Of a DNA stretch of 49,885 bases, positions 1 to 8,888 are shown one piece after another (the first letter of the stretch is position 1; each line of letters begins with the position of its first letter). The translations under genes and the position numbers were made by a program. The stretch comes from Lysobacterales bacterium (lineage in GTDB: Bacteria > Pseudomonadota > Gammaproteobacteria > Xanthomonadales > SZUA-5). The DNA is taken from the NCBI GenBank assembly GCA_022844135.1, contig JALHMG010000004.1:154242-204126 (forward strand), in the 5' to 3' direction. Below the pieces are notes generated by a model. The model was not told where the DNA came from and ran no database searches. It worked only from the letters and a program-made list of their open reading frames with translations.

Positions 1-1106
1 AGTTCAGAAAAGAAACTGCCGATGTTGTTGAGACTCGTCGCCAGATCGGGCAAAAACGCGTCCGGGCGCGCGGTGGCGAGCTGGCGGTGGAGTTCGAGCG
101 CCTCCTGCGCGGCGGCGAGCGCTTCCTCGCGGCGGCCGAGGTCAGAAAAGCGATTGCCGATGTTGTTGAGACTCGTCGCCAGATCGGGCAAAAACGCGTC
201 CGGGCGCGCGGTGGCGAGCTGGCGGTGGAGTTTGAGCGCCTCCTGCGCGGCGGCGAGTGCTTCCTCGCGGCGGCCGAGTGCAGAAAAGCGATTGCCGATG
301 TTGTTGAGACTCGTCGCCAGATGTGGCAAAAACGCGTCCGGTCGCGCGGCGGCGAGCTGGCGGTGGAGTCCAAGCGCCTCCTGCGCGGCGGCGAGCGCTT
401 CCTCGCAGCTGCCGAGATCTGAAAGGTAATTGCCGATGTTGTTGAGACTCACCGCCAGATCGGGCAAAAACGCGTCCGGTCGCGCGGCGGCGAGCTGGCG
501 GTGGAGTTCGAGCGCCTCCTGCGCGGCGGCGAGCGCTTCCTCGCGGCGGCCGAGTGCAGAAAAGCGATTGCCGATGTTGTTGAGACTCGTCGCCAGATGT
601 GGCAAAAACGCGTCCGGTCGCGCGGCGGCGAGCTGGCGCCGGAGTTCGAGCGCCTCCTGCGCGGCGGCGAGCGCTTCCTCGCGGCGGCCGAGTTCAGAAA
701 AGAAATTGCCGCTGTTGTTGAGACTCATCGCCAGATGTGGCAAAAACGCGTCCGGGCGCGCGGTGGCGAGCTGGCGGTGGAGTTCGAGCGCCTCCTGCGC
801 GGCGGCGAGGGCTTCCTCGCGGCGGCCGAGGTAGTGGTAGAGAGTGCAGATGTTGCTGAGACTCGCCGCCAGATCGGGCAAGAACGCGTCCGGTCGCGCG
901 GCAGCGAGCTGGCGCCGGAGTTCGAGCGCCTCCTGCGCGGCGGCGAGCGCTTCCTCGCGGCGGCCGAGGTAGGAGTAGAAAGTGCCGATGTTGTTGAGAC
1001 TCACCGCCAGATGTGGCAAAAACGCGTCCGGTCGCGCGGTGGCGAGCTGGCGGTGGAGTTCGAGCGCCTCCTGCGCGGCGGCGAGTGCTTCCTCGCGACG
1101 GCCGAG
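1..1106. repeat. Eight tandem 138-bp repeats encoding 46-aa TPRs
   Basis: Recurring blocks are spaced at exactly 138 bp: the gatgttgttgaga-type block begins at 21, 159, 297, 435, 573, 711, 849 and 987. Eight whole units fit between about 3 and 1106 and the array runs off the left edge. Read on the minus strand each unit is LGRREEALAA... through ...SLNNIG plus a variable six-residue linker. Units differ by only a few bases, and differences concentrate in the linker. It is coding sequence of the NTPase, not a CRISPR array: no unique spacers are present. Confidence 0.93.
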
Positions 1107-3257
1107 GTTGGACAGCCGGATGGCGAGATCGCCCGCGGCACGCGCGAGCGTTGACGTTCGATCCATCGTTGCATCCGAGCTGATATCGGTGGTTTCAGGC
1201 ATCGATTCAGCCTGCAACTGCCGGTAACGGCATTCAGCGATTGCCAAGTTGACCGGCTCGAAAGCGAAGGTCGGATTGGGGATATGGCGCCAAAACGCGT
1301 CAACACTGGCCTGCGAAAGCTGAGGTACGAGCGCAACCAGGAGGTCAACAAGCTTACCTGCCGGTTCCGCCAAGCCGACGAGGTACACGTGCGGCGCCAG
1401 CGCCTCTGCAGAATCGACAAGAAATCCTCGAAGCGCCGACACCGCTACGTCAGAGCGAGTGCCATGATCGGATTTGGTGGCGCGGTTGAGCACTTGGAGC
1501 ATCGCTGGCAGGAAAGCGTTTGATGTGGCGCAGGCAGCGCCGATCAATTCCGACAACGTGCCAGGATGATCCGACTCTTCGCGCAACAACAAATGCTCGC
1601 CGAGCAGATCCGGCTCCACTGCCGCGAAGGCAGGGCCTTGACCGATCAAGCGTTTGACCTGTTGAGTGAGTCCTTCGATCGACGGCACCGAGGGACGATG
1701 CTGTCGATAGCGCGAGTCCGCGAGCAGCAGAGCTTTCAAATCGCCCAACGAGCAGCCGCCGACCAGTGTGATCTGGCAGGCGGCCCGGCGCACGGCCTCA
1801 GGACGATCATTGATGTCAGTCGGTGCGTCCAGCACCTTGCCCCAGTGTTCGAGTTCCAGATCGACAACTTGATCCAGAAGATGCGCCAGGTTCACCGGAT
1901 TGTTGCCGATATGCGGGCGAGCAACGTGCAGCAGCGCCGCCATCTGGATCGCCAGCGGTCGGCTGCCGTCTTGCGAGTGTGCAACGCGTGCCCGCAAATC
2001 TGAGGACATCGTGTGGGCCGATTCGCCGCGCGCCTTTGCAAAACCCTCGACGCTGCGCTGGAGCAAGGTCATCCGTTTTGAAGCGTCGAGTGTGTCGCTC
2101 AGCCGAAGATCGAGCGGCTGGCCCCATTCACCTGCGAAGAGCCGAGCGACCTCTTGGCCATTGGCGCTGGTGCGCAACCCTTCCCACCAGTCGCCCAACT
2201 CGCGTGTCAGCAGAACCAAGACGCGTGGCCTTTCTGGGCGGGCGGTTGTTGTGGCGATCCAGCGTGCGAGCTGCCGCACTTCGTCTTGTCGGCCTTCCGC
2301 GTAGTCGATGATCAAACATATGCCGGCGTCGTTGCCGTCGCCAATCAGCTGGTGCAGCGCCAGCTCGCGAATCGGCGCGAGATTCGCCCTGTCCGCATTC
2401 GGCGCTGGCGGGGGCGACAAAAAGCCCGCCCGCCAACCGCGCTCGCGCAGTTCGGCCGCCAGTTCGATTGCCAACCGCGTCTTGCCGCGACCGGCGGATC
2501 CGTAGATCAGCCGCCCACCGTCTGGTTCGGCGCGTGCGCCGTGGCCTTTGCCTACCATCCAGTCGACGAGTTTTGCCAGCGTGTCGTCGATATCCAGGAA
2601 CTCGACAAAGCCGTATTTGGCATGCAACAGCTCGGCCGGCCGTGGCTTCCGGCCGACGATGGTTTCGCGCTTGTGATCGAGAAACGGCACGTTCGGGAAA
2701 GCGCGTTCATAGGCGCGCTGGATCGAGCCGTGGACCAGCGCGCCAAAATCGGAACGCAGCAACGCGAACATCAGCGACAGCGCATCCCCGAACCGAATCT
2801 CGCTATGGGCCCCGAAGCGCGCCAGCGCTGCCAGATGATCCGCCGTTGCCGAGTCGGCAACACCCGAATCGGAAACACACACGAAAAAGTCCAACGCGCC
2901 TGCGGATTGGCGCTGACGGTAAATGCTCAGCCACGCTTCCCATTGCGTGTAGGTCCACGATTTGGGATCGAGCTGTTGGCTTGCGAACCACTGCGCGATC
3001 CGCGGTTGAGCGCTGAAGAATTCCTCTACACGCTGCGCCTTCGGCGTTGAGCCGGCCTGTATGCCGACCAGATGCACCACCACCCGCGCGGCTTGAACGA
3101 AAGCCCAGAGTTTGGCCAGCGTGCCATTGCCGCCGGCGTAACCTTCCACTTCCTCCGGCGTTTTGATCTCGAACTCAGGAAGCGGGCTGAGGCCCTCCCT
3201 CACCGGCCTGTCCAGATGCTCAAACTCCGATTTGACGCGCGAGAGCAGTCCGATCAT
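1..3257 (-). CDS. STAND-type P-loop NTPase with C-terminal TPR array (C-terminus beyond the window)
   Basis: The reading frame is open from ATG at 3257 to the left edge, so at least 1085 residues are present and the stop lies outside. Residues 1-200 form an unassigned domain with a VVVHLVG strand (about residue 60) and a YTQWEAW motif (about 103), as in the N-termini of some STAND ATPases. A Walker A loop GSAGRGKT sits at 253-260 and a Walker B-like LIIDYAEG near 315-322. A helical NTPase/winged-helix part continues to about residue 715. From there at least eight 46-residue TPRs follow. STAND NTPases of this layout are signal-sensing switches that oligomerise on ligand binding; many act in phage defence. 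Its start lies 68 bp after the stop of the TIR gene at 3325-4032 on the same strand, so it is probably the sensor partner of the two TIR proteins. No strong Shine-Dalgarno is visible. The frame also stays open upstream of the ATG, but I see no better start there. Function in defence is inference. Confidence 0.85.
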   Translation of the reverse strand, partial: MIGLLSRVKSEFEHLDRPVREGLSPLPEFEIKTPEEVEGYAGGNGTLAKLWAFVQAARVVVHLVGIQAGSTPKAQRVEEFFSAQPRIAQWFASQQLDPKSWTYTQWEAWLSIYRQRQSAGALDFFVCVSDSGVADSATADHLAALARFGAHSEIRFGDALSLMFALLRSDFGALVHGSIQRAYERAFPNVPFLDHKRETIVGRKPRPAELLHAKYGFVEFLDIDDTLAKLVDWMVGKGHGARAEPDGGRLIYGSAGRGKTRLAIELAAELRERGWRAGFLSPPPAPNADRANLAPIRELALHQLIGDGNDAGICLIIDYAEGRQDEVRQLARWIATTTARPERPRVLVLLTRELGDWWEGLRTSANGQEVARLFAGEWGQPLDLRLSDTLDASKRMTLLQRSVEGFAKARGESAHTMSSDLRARVAHSQDGSRPLAIQMAALLHVARPHIGNNPVNLAHLLDQVVDLELEHWGKVLDAPTDINDRPEAVRRAACQITLVGGCSLGDLKALLLADSRYRQHRPSVPSIEGLTQQVKRLIGQGPAFAAVEPDLLGEHLLLREESDHPGTLSELIGAACATSNAFLPAMLQVLNRATKSDHGTRSDVAVSALRGFLVDSAEALAPHVYLVGLAEPAGKLVDLLVALVPQLSQASVDAFWRHIPNPTFAFEPVNLAIAECRYRQLQAESMPETTDISSDATMDRTSTLARAAGDLAIRLSNLGRREEALAAAQEALELHRQLATARPDAFLPHLAVSLNNIGTFYSYLGRREEALAAAQEALELRRQLAAARPDAFLPDLAASLSNICTLYHYLGRREEALAAAQEALELHRQLATARPDAFLPHLAMSLNNSGNFFSELGRREEALAAAQEALELRRQLAAARPDAFLPHLATSLNNIGNRFSALGRREEALAAAQEALELHRQLAAARPDAFLPDLAVSLNNIGNYLSDLGSCEEALAAAQEALGLHRQLAAARPDAFLPHLATSLNNIGNRFSALGRREEALAAAQEALKLHRQLATARPDAFLPDLATSLNNIGNRFSDLGRREEALAAAQEALELHRQLATARPDAFLPDLATSLNNIGSFFSE

Positions 3258-3324
3258 GTGCGATAGGTTCTGGTTTCGGCGCGGACAATAATCATGGTGC
3301 TTCTCCGGTCGTAAATGGCAACTG

Positions 3325-4032
3325 CTAGATGCTCGCAACCCACTGATCGAAACGATGCCGATCGCGCGTTCGGTGAAAGCGCGAAACCAAAAAGGAATAG
3401 GAAGGCATGTGAGCGTCACCGTGCCAGAAAGCGGCATCGGATGCGATCACCATGTGCTGCTTGGCTCGGCCTAGCTCGTAGGGCACCCATTCGGATGTGG
3501 CCGTGTTCTTGGTATGGGTGACGATCACATGCGAGCACCTCAAGAGCGCGACCTCGATAATCGTAGCGATCAGAATGGACTCGATAATCGGCGGCAACGC
3601 AGATGCTCGCACTGTAGCGATGGAGGGATCCCAGCAGTCCATCCAGACCGATTTTCCCTTACTCAACAGTTGGCGCCGAAGATGATTCGCGAGTGGTCGG
3701 TCTGTGCTGCGATAGGAGATGAATACGCGTGGTGTACGTGGTGAACGACTGAGTAAGTCGTAAAGCGGCTCCTGGAGCTCCAGGAATTCCTCTGCGAAAT
3801 AGGGCTCATCCGGTGGCCAGATCTCGCGCTCGCTCACATCTTTCGAGAATCCGATCAGAGCGCGCCAAATCTTGGCTGCGTATTCGGGGAGCCACCCATC
3901 GTACCGCGCAGAGAGTTCATCCCACGACCACGGGCTAACGTCTACCGGTTCTTCATCCAGCAGTTCGAGCACGTCACTTCGATCCACCTCCACGAATTTG
4001 CTTGCATAGGGATCGAACAGCTGTTCGTTCAT
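3325..4032 (-). CDS. TIR domain protein with a 100-aa N-terminal region
   Basis: The protein has 235 residues. Residues 1-100 are acidic and aromatic-rich and I do not recognise them. Residues 102-235 are a TIR-like domain beginning RVFISYRSTD, with the helix SEWVPYELGRAK at 180-191. Glu186 in the S-x-W-xxx-E arrangement matches the catalytic glutamate of NAD-consuming bacterial TIR domains. TIR domains in such operons usually cleave NAD(P) or make cyclic ADP-ribose signals; activity here is inferred from the motif only. Its ATG overlaps the TGA of the upstream TIR gene (ATGA at 4032-4029), so translation is probably coupled. The NTPase gene follows 68 bp downstream. A small TIR may act as effector for the NTPase sensor. 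Confidence 0.85.
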   Translation of the reverse strand: MNEQLFDPYASKFVEVDRSDVLELLDEEPVDVSPWSWDELSARYDGWLPEYAAKIWRALIGFSKDVSEREIWPPDEPYFAEEFLELQEPLYDLLSRSPRTPRVFISYRSTDRPLANHLRRQLLSKGKSVWMDCWDPSIATVRASALPPIIESILIATIIEVALLRCSHVIVTHTKNTATSEWVPYELGRAKQHMVIASDAAFWHGDAHMPSYSFLVSRFHRTRDRHRFDQWVASI

Positions 4033-4460
4033 AGAGTGCCCTCAATGGCGAGGTCTGACGTTGGAGGCAAGTCTGCACGCTGCTCATCCAGGCGCAGATC
4101 CGCCGGTGCGATGAAGTACACCGGCGTCACGCCATCGTGCCCGCGCGCCGCGGAATGCTCGCGCCGCAAATACTGCTCCCATTCCCACAAACAATTCTTC
4201 GACGTCACATAGTTCGGCGACAGAAACGCCAGGAACAACGCCGACTCGCGAATGCCCCGGCCCAGCTCCAACTGCCAGTCGCGCCCCTCATCGATCGACA
4301 GCTGATCAAAGAAAATCCGCAGCTCCCGCCCCGAATACGCCGCATGGCGGCGCTTGAGTTCTGCAACGAAGGCACTCACCCAGCCTTCGCCGACACTGTT
4401 CACGGCCGCAACATCGTCAGCGCGTGCGTAGGAGAGGAAGAGGTGGTGGGGTGTGGTCAT
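4029..4460 (-). CDS. Small stand-alone TIR domain protein
   Basis: Starting at ATG 4460 gives a 143-residue protein that opens directly with the TIR signature HLFLSYARADD. It continues with RIFFDQLSIDEGRDW (48-62) and FLSPNYVTSKNCLWEWEQYL (79-98). Glu93 after Cys90 is in the place of the TIR catalytic glutamate. The frame stays open upstream to an ATG at 4706, but that extension shows no domain features and the TIR fold normally starts where I place it. It ends soon after the last TIR strand and its stop codon overlaps the next gene's start by 4 nt. It is the first gene of the minus-strand TIR-TIR-NTPase operon; no -10/-35 boxes were identified. Confidence 0.85.
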   Translation of the reverse strand: MTTPHHLFLSYARADDVAAVNSVGEGWVSAFVAELKRRHAAYSGRELRIFFDQLSIDEGRDWQLELGRGIRESALFLAFLSPNYVTSKNCLWEWEQYLRREHSAARGHDGVTPVYFIAPADLRLDEQRADLPPTSDLAIEGTL

Positions 4461-5022
4461 TAATCCGGCTCGGGGCTGGTCGGTAGGGCTCGAAAATGAA
4501 GCGATTGCAGAGTTGCAGAACCGTGCTGGTGTCCACATCTCGCGATTGGAACGCTTACCCCAGGCGCACGACGTCGTAACGCTTGCACGAATATTGGTCG
4601 CCACTTCACCGCCGGTGCTGCTGCCCTCCATCGTGTCGAAGCGCAGCGCATCGGCGTCAATGACCGGGCTCAACGTAAAGCCTGTGTGCACCCAATTCAT
4701 CGACATTGGAACGCTACGTCAACCGTGGATCAAAGTGCGGAGCATCCACCGCAACCAAATCTCGCAGAATCTGACCGCCCATTGACCTCGTCAGCCGCGC
4801 GCGGCAATTTCGGGCGACGCGTTGGTGCCGCCGCTCCTTGTGGCTCTTGGCCTGGCTGGTGCAGTCGTATTCGATTCGCTTGGCGATGTTGGCGCGATTC
4901 GCGTACGGCGTGGGGCGTGCAATGTTGTTGGTCATCCCCAACAACTCGCGCCAAGTCTGCGACATGCAAATGCCATCGGCGCGTGCTCTGCTAAGCGCGG
5001 CGATCTACTGGAGGGGGCGACC
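4461..5022. other. Divergent intergenic region between the TIR operon and the SLOG gene
   Basis: These 562 bp separate the leftward TIR operon from the rightward SLOG-membrane gene and must contain both promoters. Open frames cross it on both strands (for example minus from 4706 and plus from 4822), but their translations lack recognisable features. The plus frame has a much better start at 5023. I see no convincing promoter boxes, terminator or operator palindrome by eye. Confidence 0.5.
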
Positions 5023-7119
5023 ATGTCTGAGCGCAGCTTTCCGAGCATCGGGTCGTCCCCGCCGCGCGTGCGACTTGGGTTTGTGGGTGCGCGCACGTTG
5101 CCGAAGGAAACGGCTTGGCTGGATGAGCGGCTGACGGAGGTGTGGACAACCAGCGCGGCCTGGTCCGCGACGGCATCGGGCGAGATGCTACGTCTGGCCA
5201 GCGGCATGGCGAACGGTGCGGACAGCCTGGCGGTAAGGAGCTATTGCGATTGGCGCGACACGCACTCGGCGCTGCCGCATGAGTTGCTGCTGATCTATCC
5301 CTGTGCGGTGAACGATTTCCGGGAGCGCAGTGAGAAAGAGAAAATCGACGGATTCGATGTGCGTCGCACCGCAGTCATCGCCAAACCCTACACCTTCGAA
5401 CTCGTGCTCGATGGCGAGATGCCGCGCAGTCGACCCGACCCTGCCGCCGGCAAGGCGATCAACGACGAGCAAATGAAGCGCGAAGAGCGTATCCGCGCCG
5501 CCGCACATCGCTACCAGTCCGAGGTACTGATTCGCCAGTGCGAGTTTCTCGTTGCCGTGATCGATCGCGAGCAAGAGGGCGAGGCAGGCGGCACGCGCGA
5601 AACCATCGATCGCGAGCAAGAGCGCGAGGCAGGCGGCACGCGCGAAACCATCGAGCGCGCGATGAGTATGGACACGCCGGTGTTGGTAATCGATCCCGCC
5701 AGTGAGGACGTGTTCCTGCTGCGCTATATCGAAGAGCTGCGTGCGGACTTTTCGCCGCAAGATCGATGGCAAGAGAGCTGGCGTAGCGTGCTGACGAAAG
5801 CGCTCGGGTCAAGCGAGATCCTTGCATGCGGCGGTATCGAGGTCGCGTATCAGGCTGCGTCCGGACTGAAAGCATCCAAGCGCTGGGATCGATTTCAGTC
5901 GCCATTCGAGGCATACGCGGAATCGTATCGCGAGGCGCTGAAGAACTGTTTGACGGGCATGTCGCCGACGGCGCCCATGCCGACGCTGCAAACGCCATCG
6001 CCATGGCGCTCGTTGTGGGCGACGTTGACGGGCGCCATCCGAATGATTCGGGCCAAACCCATCCCACTCAGTCCACGTTCCCCAATCTCGACCATCGAGT
6101 CCTGGCGTGGACATGTGGCCGATCATCAGTCGGTGTCGATGGCCGAATACCGCAGTCTTTTCGTCAGCAACTACTGGCTGGGTTTTGTGGCAGTGATGCT
6201 GGCGCTGACTTCGCTGATCGCGCTGGCGTTGAGTGCGTTAAAGCCGCCGTTTTGGCTGCTCGCAATCCTGCTCGCTCTGGCCTATGCGAAGTACCGGATC
6301 GTGCGCCAGATCGCCAGCAACACGCATCGCGCGGAAGCGGAGCATGCTGGAAAGCTATCCGTCGAGCTGCGCTACATCGCCGAGCGACTGCGCGTCATGC
6401 CGTTCCTCCAAGCGCTGGGCAGCGCGCGCATCGATCTCGTTCACCAGACGCCGCGGCGCGGGCGAGCCCATAGGGTCGCCGAGGATTTCGTACGCCGACT
6501 GCCGCTGGTCGATAGCTTGCCGGCCGCAGCTGCCGGGCAGCGCGCAAACAACAACGCTTCCTCGCGGGTGAATGCCCCTCGGGGCTCGCTTGAGGAGTTG
6601 ATCGCGTTTATCGCCAAACAGATCGATCACCATGTGCGCACCCACGCCACGATGACCGCCGTCCACCGCATGCTCGAACGCGCCATCGGCACCTGCGGCT
6701 GGCTCGTGATAGGGATCGTCGCGATCGATATCGCGGTGATCGTCAGCAAACTGGTGTTGAAATCGCCGCTCGCAAGTTACCTCATCGCCGACGCCTCGAT
6801 CGTACCCATCGGCAACGTGCTATCGATCGTCGGCGTCGCATTGGTGTTCGTCACCGCGCTGCTGCCAGCGCTGATGGCCACGCTCAACGGCATCCTCTTC
6901 CAATCCCAAGCCGAACAGCTCGCCGACCGCCACGGCGCCATGGCCGGCGCCTTGTCCCTTCTGCTCGTCGAAGCCAGGCAACTGCAAACCCACGCGCCCA
7001 CCTTCGGCATCAGCGCCAGCCACGCCGTTCTCAACTTGAGCGAACGCACCTATCGACTGATGGCCGAGGAAGTGGGCGAATGGGCGACGATGTATAGCCA
7101 GGGGTTGCGGGAGACGTGA
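5023..7119 (+). CDS. SLOG-like nucleotide-sensing domain fused to a four-TM module
   Basis: The start at 5023 is chosen because a strong Shine-Dalgarno (TGGAGGGGG) lies just upstream; the frame is open from 4822 but that extension is unconvincing. The product has 698 residues. Residues about 15-240 resemble the Rossmann-like SLOG/LOG/DprA family: a first strand RLGFVGARTL, then ASGMANGADSLA, then EFLVAVIDRE and a GGTRETIERA helix followed by PVLVID. SLOG domains bind nucleotide-derived ligands. Four hydrophobic segments lie at about 383-405, 407-422, 556-580 and 598-626. Between the pairs is a HRAEAEHAGKLSVELRYIAERLR stretch (shown here only as a landmark: residues about 430-452). SLOG proteins with such TM modules (SLATT/DUF4231-like) are predicted pore-forming effectors in nucleotide-dependent conflict systems; that role is inferred. 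The gene is divergent from a TIR operon and precedes an exported protein. Confidence 0.78.
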   Translation: MSERSFPSIGSSPPRVRLGFVGARTLPKETAWLDERLTEVWTTSAAWSATASGEMLRLASGMANGADSLAVRSYCDWRDTHSALPHELLLIYPCAVNDFRERSEKEKIDGFDVRRTAVIAKPYTFELVLDGEMPRSRPDPAAGKAINDEQMKREERIRAAAHRYQSEVLIRQCEFLVAVIDREQEGEAGGTRETIDREQEREAGGTRETIERAMSMDTPVLVIDPASEDVFLLRYIEELRADFSPQDRWQESWRSVLTKALGSSEILACGGIEVAYQAASGLKASKRWDRFQSPFEAYAESYREALKNCLTGMSPTAPMPTLQTPSPWRSLWATLTGAIRMIRAKPIPLSPRSPISTIESWRGHVADHQSVSMAEYRSLFVSNYWLGFVAVMLALTSLIALALSALKPPFWLLAILLALAYAKYRIVRQIASNTHRAEAEHAGKLSVELRYIAERLRVMPFLQALGSARIDLVHQTPRRGRAHRVAEDFVRRLPLVDSLPAAAAGQRANNNASSRVNAPRGSLEELIAFIAKQIDHHVRTHATMTAVHRMLERAIGTCGWLVIGIVAIDIAVIVSKLVLKSPLASYLIADASIVPIGNVLSIVGVALVFVTALLPALMATLNGILFQSQAEQLADRHGAMAGALSLLLVEARQLQTHAPTFGISASHAVLNLSERTYRLMAEEVGEWATMYSQGLRET
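5563..5652. repeat. 45-bp tandem duplication inside the SLOG gene
   Basis: Two head-to-tail copies (5563-5607 and 5608-5652) differ by one base seen by eye and encode DREQE(G/R)EAGGTRETI twice. The duplication falls in the loop and helix that carry the Gly-Gly-Thr motif of the SLOG-like fold. It keeps the frame and inserts 15 residues. The near-identity implies a recent event. Confidence 0.93.
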
Positions 7120-7223
7120 GCCTGCGCAAGTGAGACCTTTCGCACCTGCAACCGTTCCCGCGGTGAGACATTTTCTCCCTCCGCCAATCCTGGAGAGGTA
7201 ACAACCAGGAAGGGGAAACGGCG

Positions 7224-8822
7224 ATGTTGCTTGGCAAAGGGTGGATACTGGCGTCCGTTGGTGTGCTCTGGGCGTCCACAGCCGCAGCCGAACCTTGCGG
7301 GAAAGACGGAAAGGCAGTGCATCTCAGTGCCGCCGCAGAGGATGCCGTACGCTGGCGAGTGTCCAGCGGCGCGAAGCCACAGTTCGATCGTGTGGTTGCG
7401 CTACTTTCGGATCGCCAATGGCCGGCGGTCTACAACACCGTCTTGATTGAGTATCTATTGCCGCAGGCCCTGAGCCGCGCCACGCATGCGGGCAGATTGA
7501 ACGCCGACGCCTTCGTGGTTGAGATGTACGAAGCGTTGGACGCACTTTGTGTCGCCGAAATTGCGCGGCCAGCCACGTCAGCGCCGCCTGTTGGTGACGG
7601 AGCAAAAAAGGGCGCCAGTGCGGTGATCGAAACGATCGAGCGTACGGAGCAGATGCTGGTCCGGCAATCAGTGCTTGCCGGCAGGGTCTTGGAGGCGACA
7701 AGAACCGAGCGCGAAGTCGCAAAAGTTGCCGACGCCGTCAAAGCAGATGCGGCAGCGGAGAAAGAAGCGCTTATTGCAGATTCGTTCAAGTTAGCGTCGG
7801 TGTCGGCGAACAGTCTGGGCGCGGTGCTGGACGCTGCTGCGTCCTACCTCGATCTTGGACAGCAGCCACCCGCTTGCACTGAGCGCGAACTGTCGTTTTC
7901 GCGGTGCGTGGAGTTCGGTATCGATCAAGCAGCCATGTACTACCGGCAGTTCGTCGACGCCGAGACCAAACTGGTGGCATTGGATGCGGGCGATGCGCGC
8001 ACCAAACAGATCGTCGCCAAGCGCTCGCAGGTCGATCGGCTGTTCGCCAGAGCGCAGGGGCTGACCTACTCCAACCTACGCAACTATGCGATCTTCAGTG
8101 GGCCCTCGTATTCGCTGCGCGCCGACAATGGATGGAAAACCGGCGGCGAGTTTTTGTTTCGGACGGAGTCAGATGCATTCCGTGGGTTTCCGTTTACGCG
8201 CCTGGTTTCCGATTGGATCGGTGACCCGACGCCCATTCGAGAGCGCAGCAACTGCGCAGGGTTCTTTGCGTGGTGCCGCACCTTCGCCGAGGTGTCGTAT
8301 GTCTCCGACAGCGGATTGCCTGGTCGCAACACGACATCCCCAGGCGATCCTCTGGGCGAAATCGATGGCGTATTTCGTGTTAACTCCGGCGTGCAGATGC
8401 ATTGGAACGAGACCATGGGCATGCAATTCGGGGTAGGCGTGACCGCTGCGTCGGATGGCAGCGAGAGCGAATTGAATGCGGACTCAAGGATGTTTCTCGG
8501 GCTGCACACGCAGACGCCTTTTCTGGACGGCGCACAGGGACAGTTCTTTATCGGCGCCGCGCACGACAATTTTTGGGACGACATACCGCGCAATCGCGAC
8601 CGCGCTTTGCCCTTCGTGTCGTCGGACGACGATCGCTGGGTGATTGATGGTCAGATGCGCTTTCCGGGACTCGGCATAGGTGCCTTCAAGTTGGCCGCGA
8701 GACTGTATGTCGACGCACCGCAGGATCGTAAAGGTCGTTCAGAAGTCCGAACTGGCTTGTTGTTCTACTACGATTTCGACGCGCTGACGAAAGGCCGCAA
8801 TCCAGCGCCCGCCGCGAAATAG
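7224..8822 (+). CDS. Exported protein of unknown function, possible outer-membrane barrel
   Basis: A purine-rich Shine-Dalgarno (AGGAAGGGG) precedes ATG 7224. The 532-residue product begins with a short basic stretch, a hydrophobic core and an AAAEP cleavage-like site near residue 23, so it is probably exported. Residues about 30-280 are mostly helical. The C-terminal 250 residues are rich in alternating hydrophobic strands (for example MQFGVGVTAAS, QFFIGAAHDNFW, AFKLAARLYVD, GLLFYYDFD), which suggests a beta-barrel or other beta-rich envelope domain. It does not end in a classical aromatic C-terminal signature. It lies 104 bp downstream of the SLOG-membrane gene on the same strand and may be co-transcribed with it. 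I do not recognise the family. Confidence 0.75.
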   Translation: MLLGKGWILASVGVLWASTAAAEPCGKDGKAVHLSAAAEDAVRWRVSSGAKPQFDRVVALLSDRQWPAVYNTVLIEYLLPQALSRATHAGRLNADAFVVEMYEALDALCVAEIARPATSAPPVGDGAKKGASAVIETIERTEQMLVRQSVLAGRVLEATRTEREVAKVADAVKADAAAEKEALIADSFKLASVSANSLGAVLDAAASYLDLGQQPPACTERELSFSRCVEFGIDQAAMYYRQFVDAETKLVALDAGDARTKQIVAKRSQVDRLFARAQGLTYSNLRNYAIFSGPSYSLRADNGWKTGGEFLFRTESDAFRGFPFTRLVSDWIGDPTPIRERSNCAGFFAWCRTFAEVSYVSDSGLPGRNTTSPGDPLGEIDGVFRVNSGVQMHWNETMGMQFGVGVTAASDGSESELNADSRMFLGLHTQTPFLDGAQGQFFIGAAHDNFWDDIPRNRDRALPFVSSDDDRWVIDGQMRFPGLGIGAFKLAARLYVDAPQDRKGRSEVRTGLLFYYDFDALTKGRNPAPAAK

Positions 8823-8888
8823 CGCATTCGGCTCAGAAACGTTTTGCGGCGTGGTGGATCGCCGGCAGAGACGAAACTCTGAGCGGCC

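Noticed and set aside
1-1106. Regular repeats that could suggest a CRISPR array
   Set aside because: Units are 138 bp, contiguous and coding, with no unique spacers.
22-1227. Several plus-strand open frames across the repeat array
   Set aside because: They are shadows of the minus-strand TPR repeats; the minus frame gives clean TPR motifs and continues into a P-loop NTPase.
3325-4460. Possibility that the two TIR genes are one gene split by a frameshift
   Set aside because: Each has its own complete TIR domain with a catalytic glutamate and the ATGA overlap is a normal operon junction.
4461-4706. N-terminal extension of the first TIR protein to ATG 4706
   Set aside because: The extension lacks domain features and TIR proteins normally begin with the strand seen just after ATG 4460.
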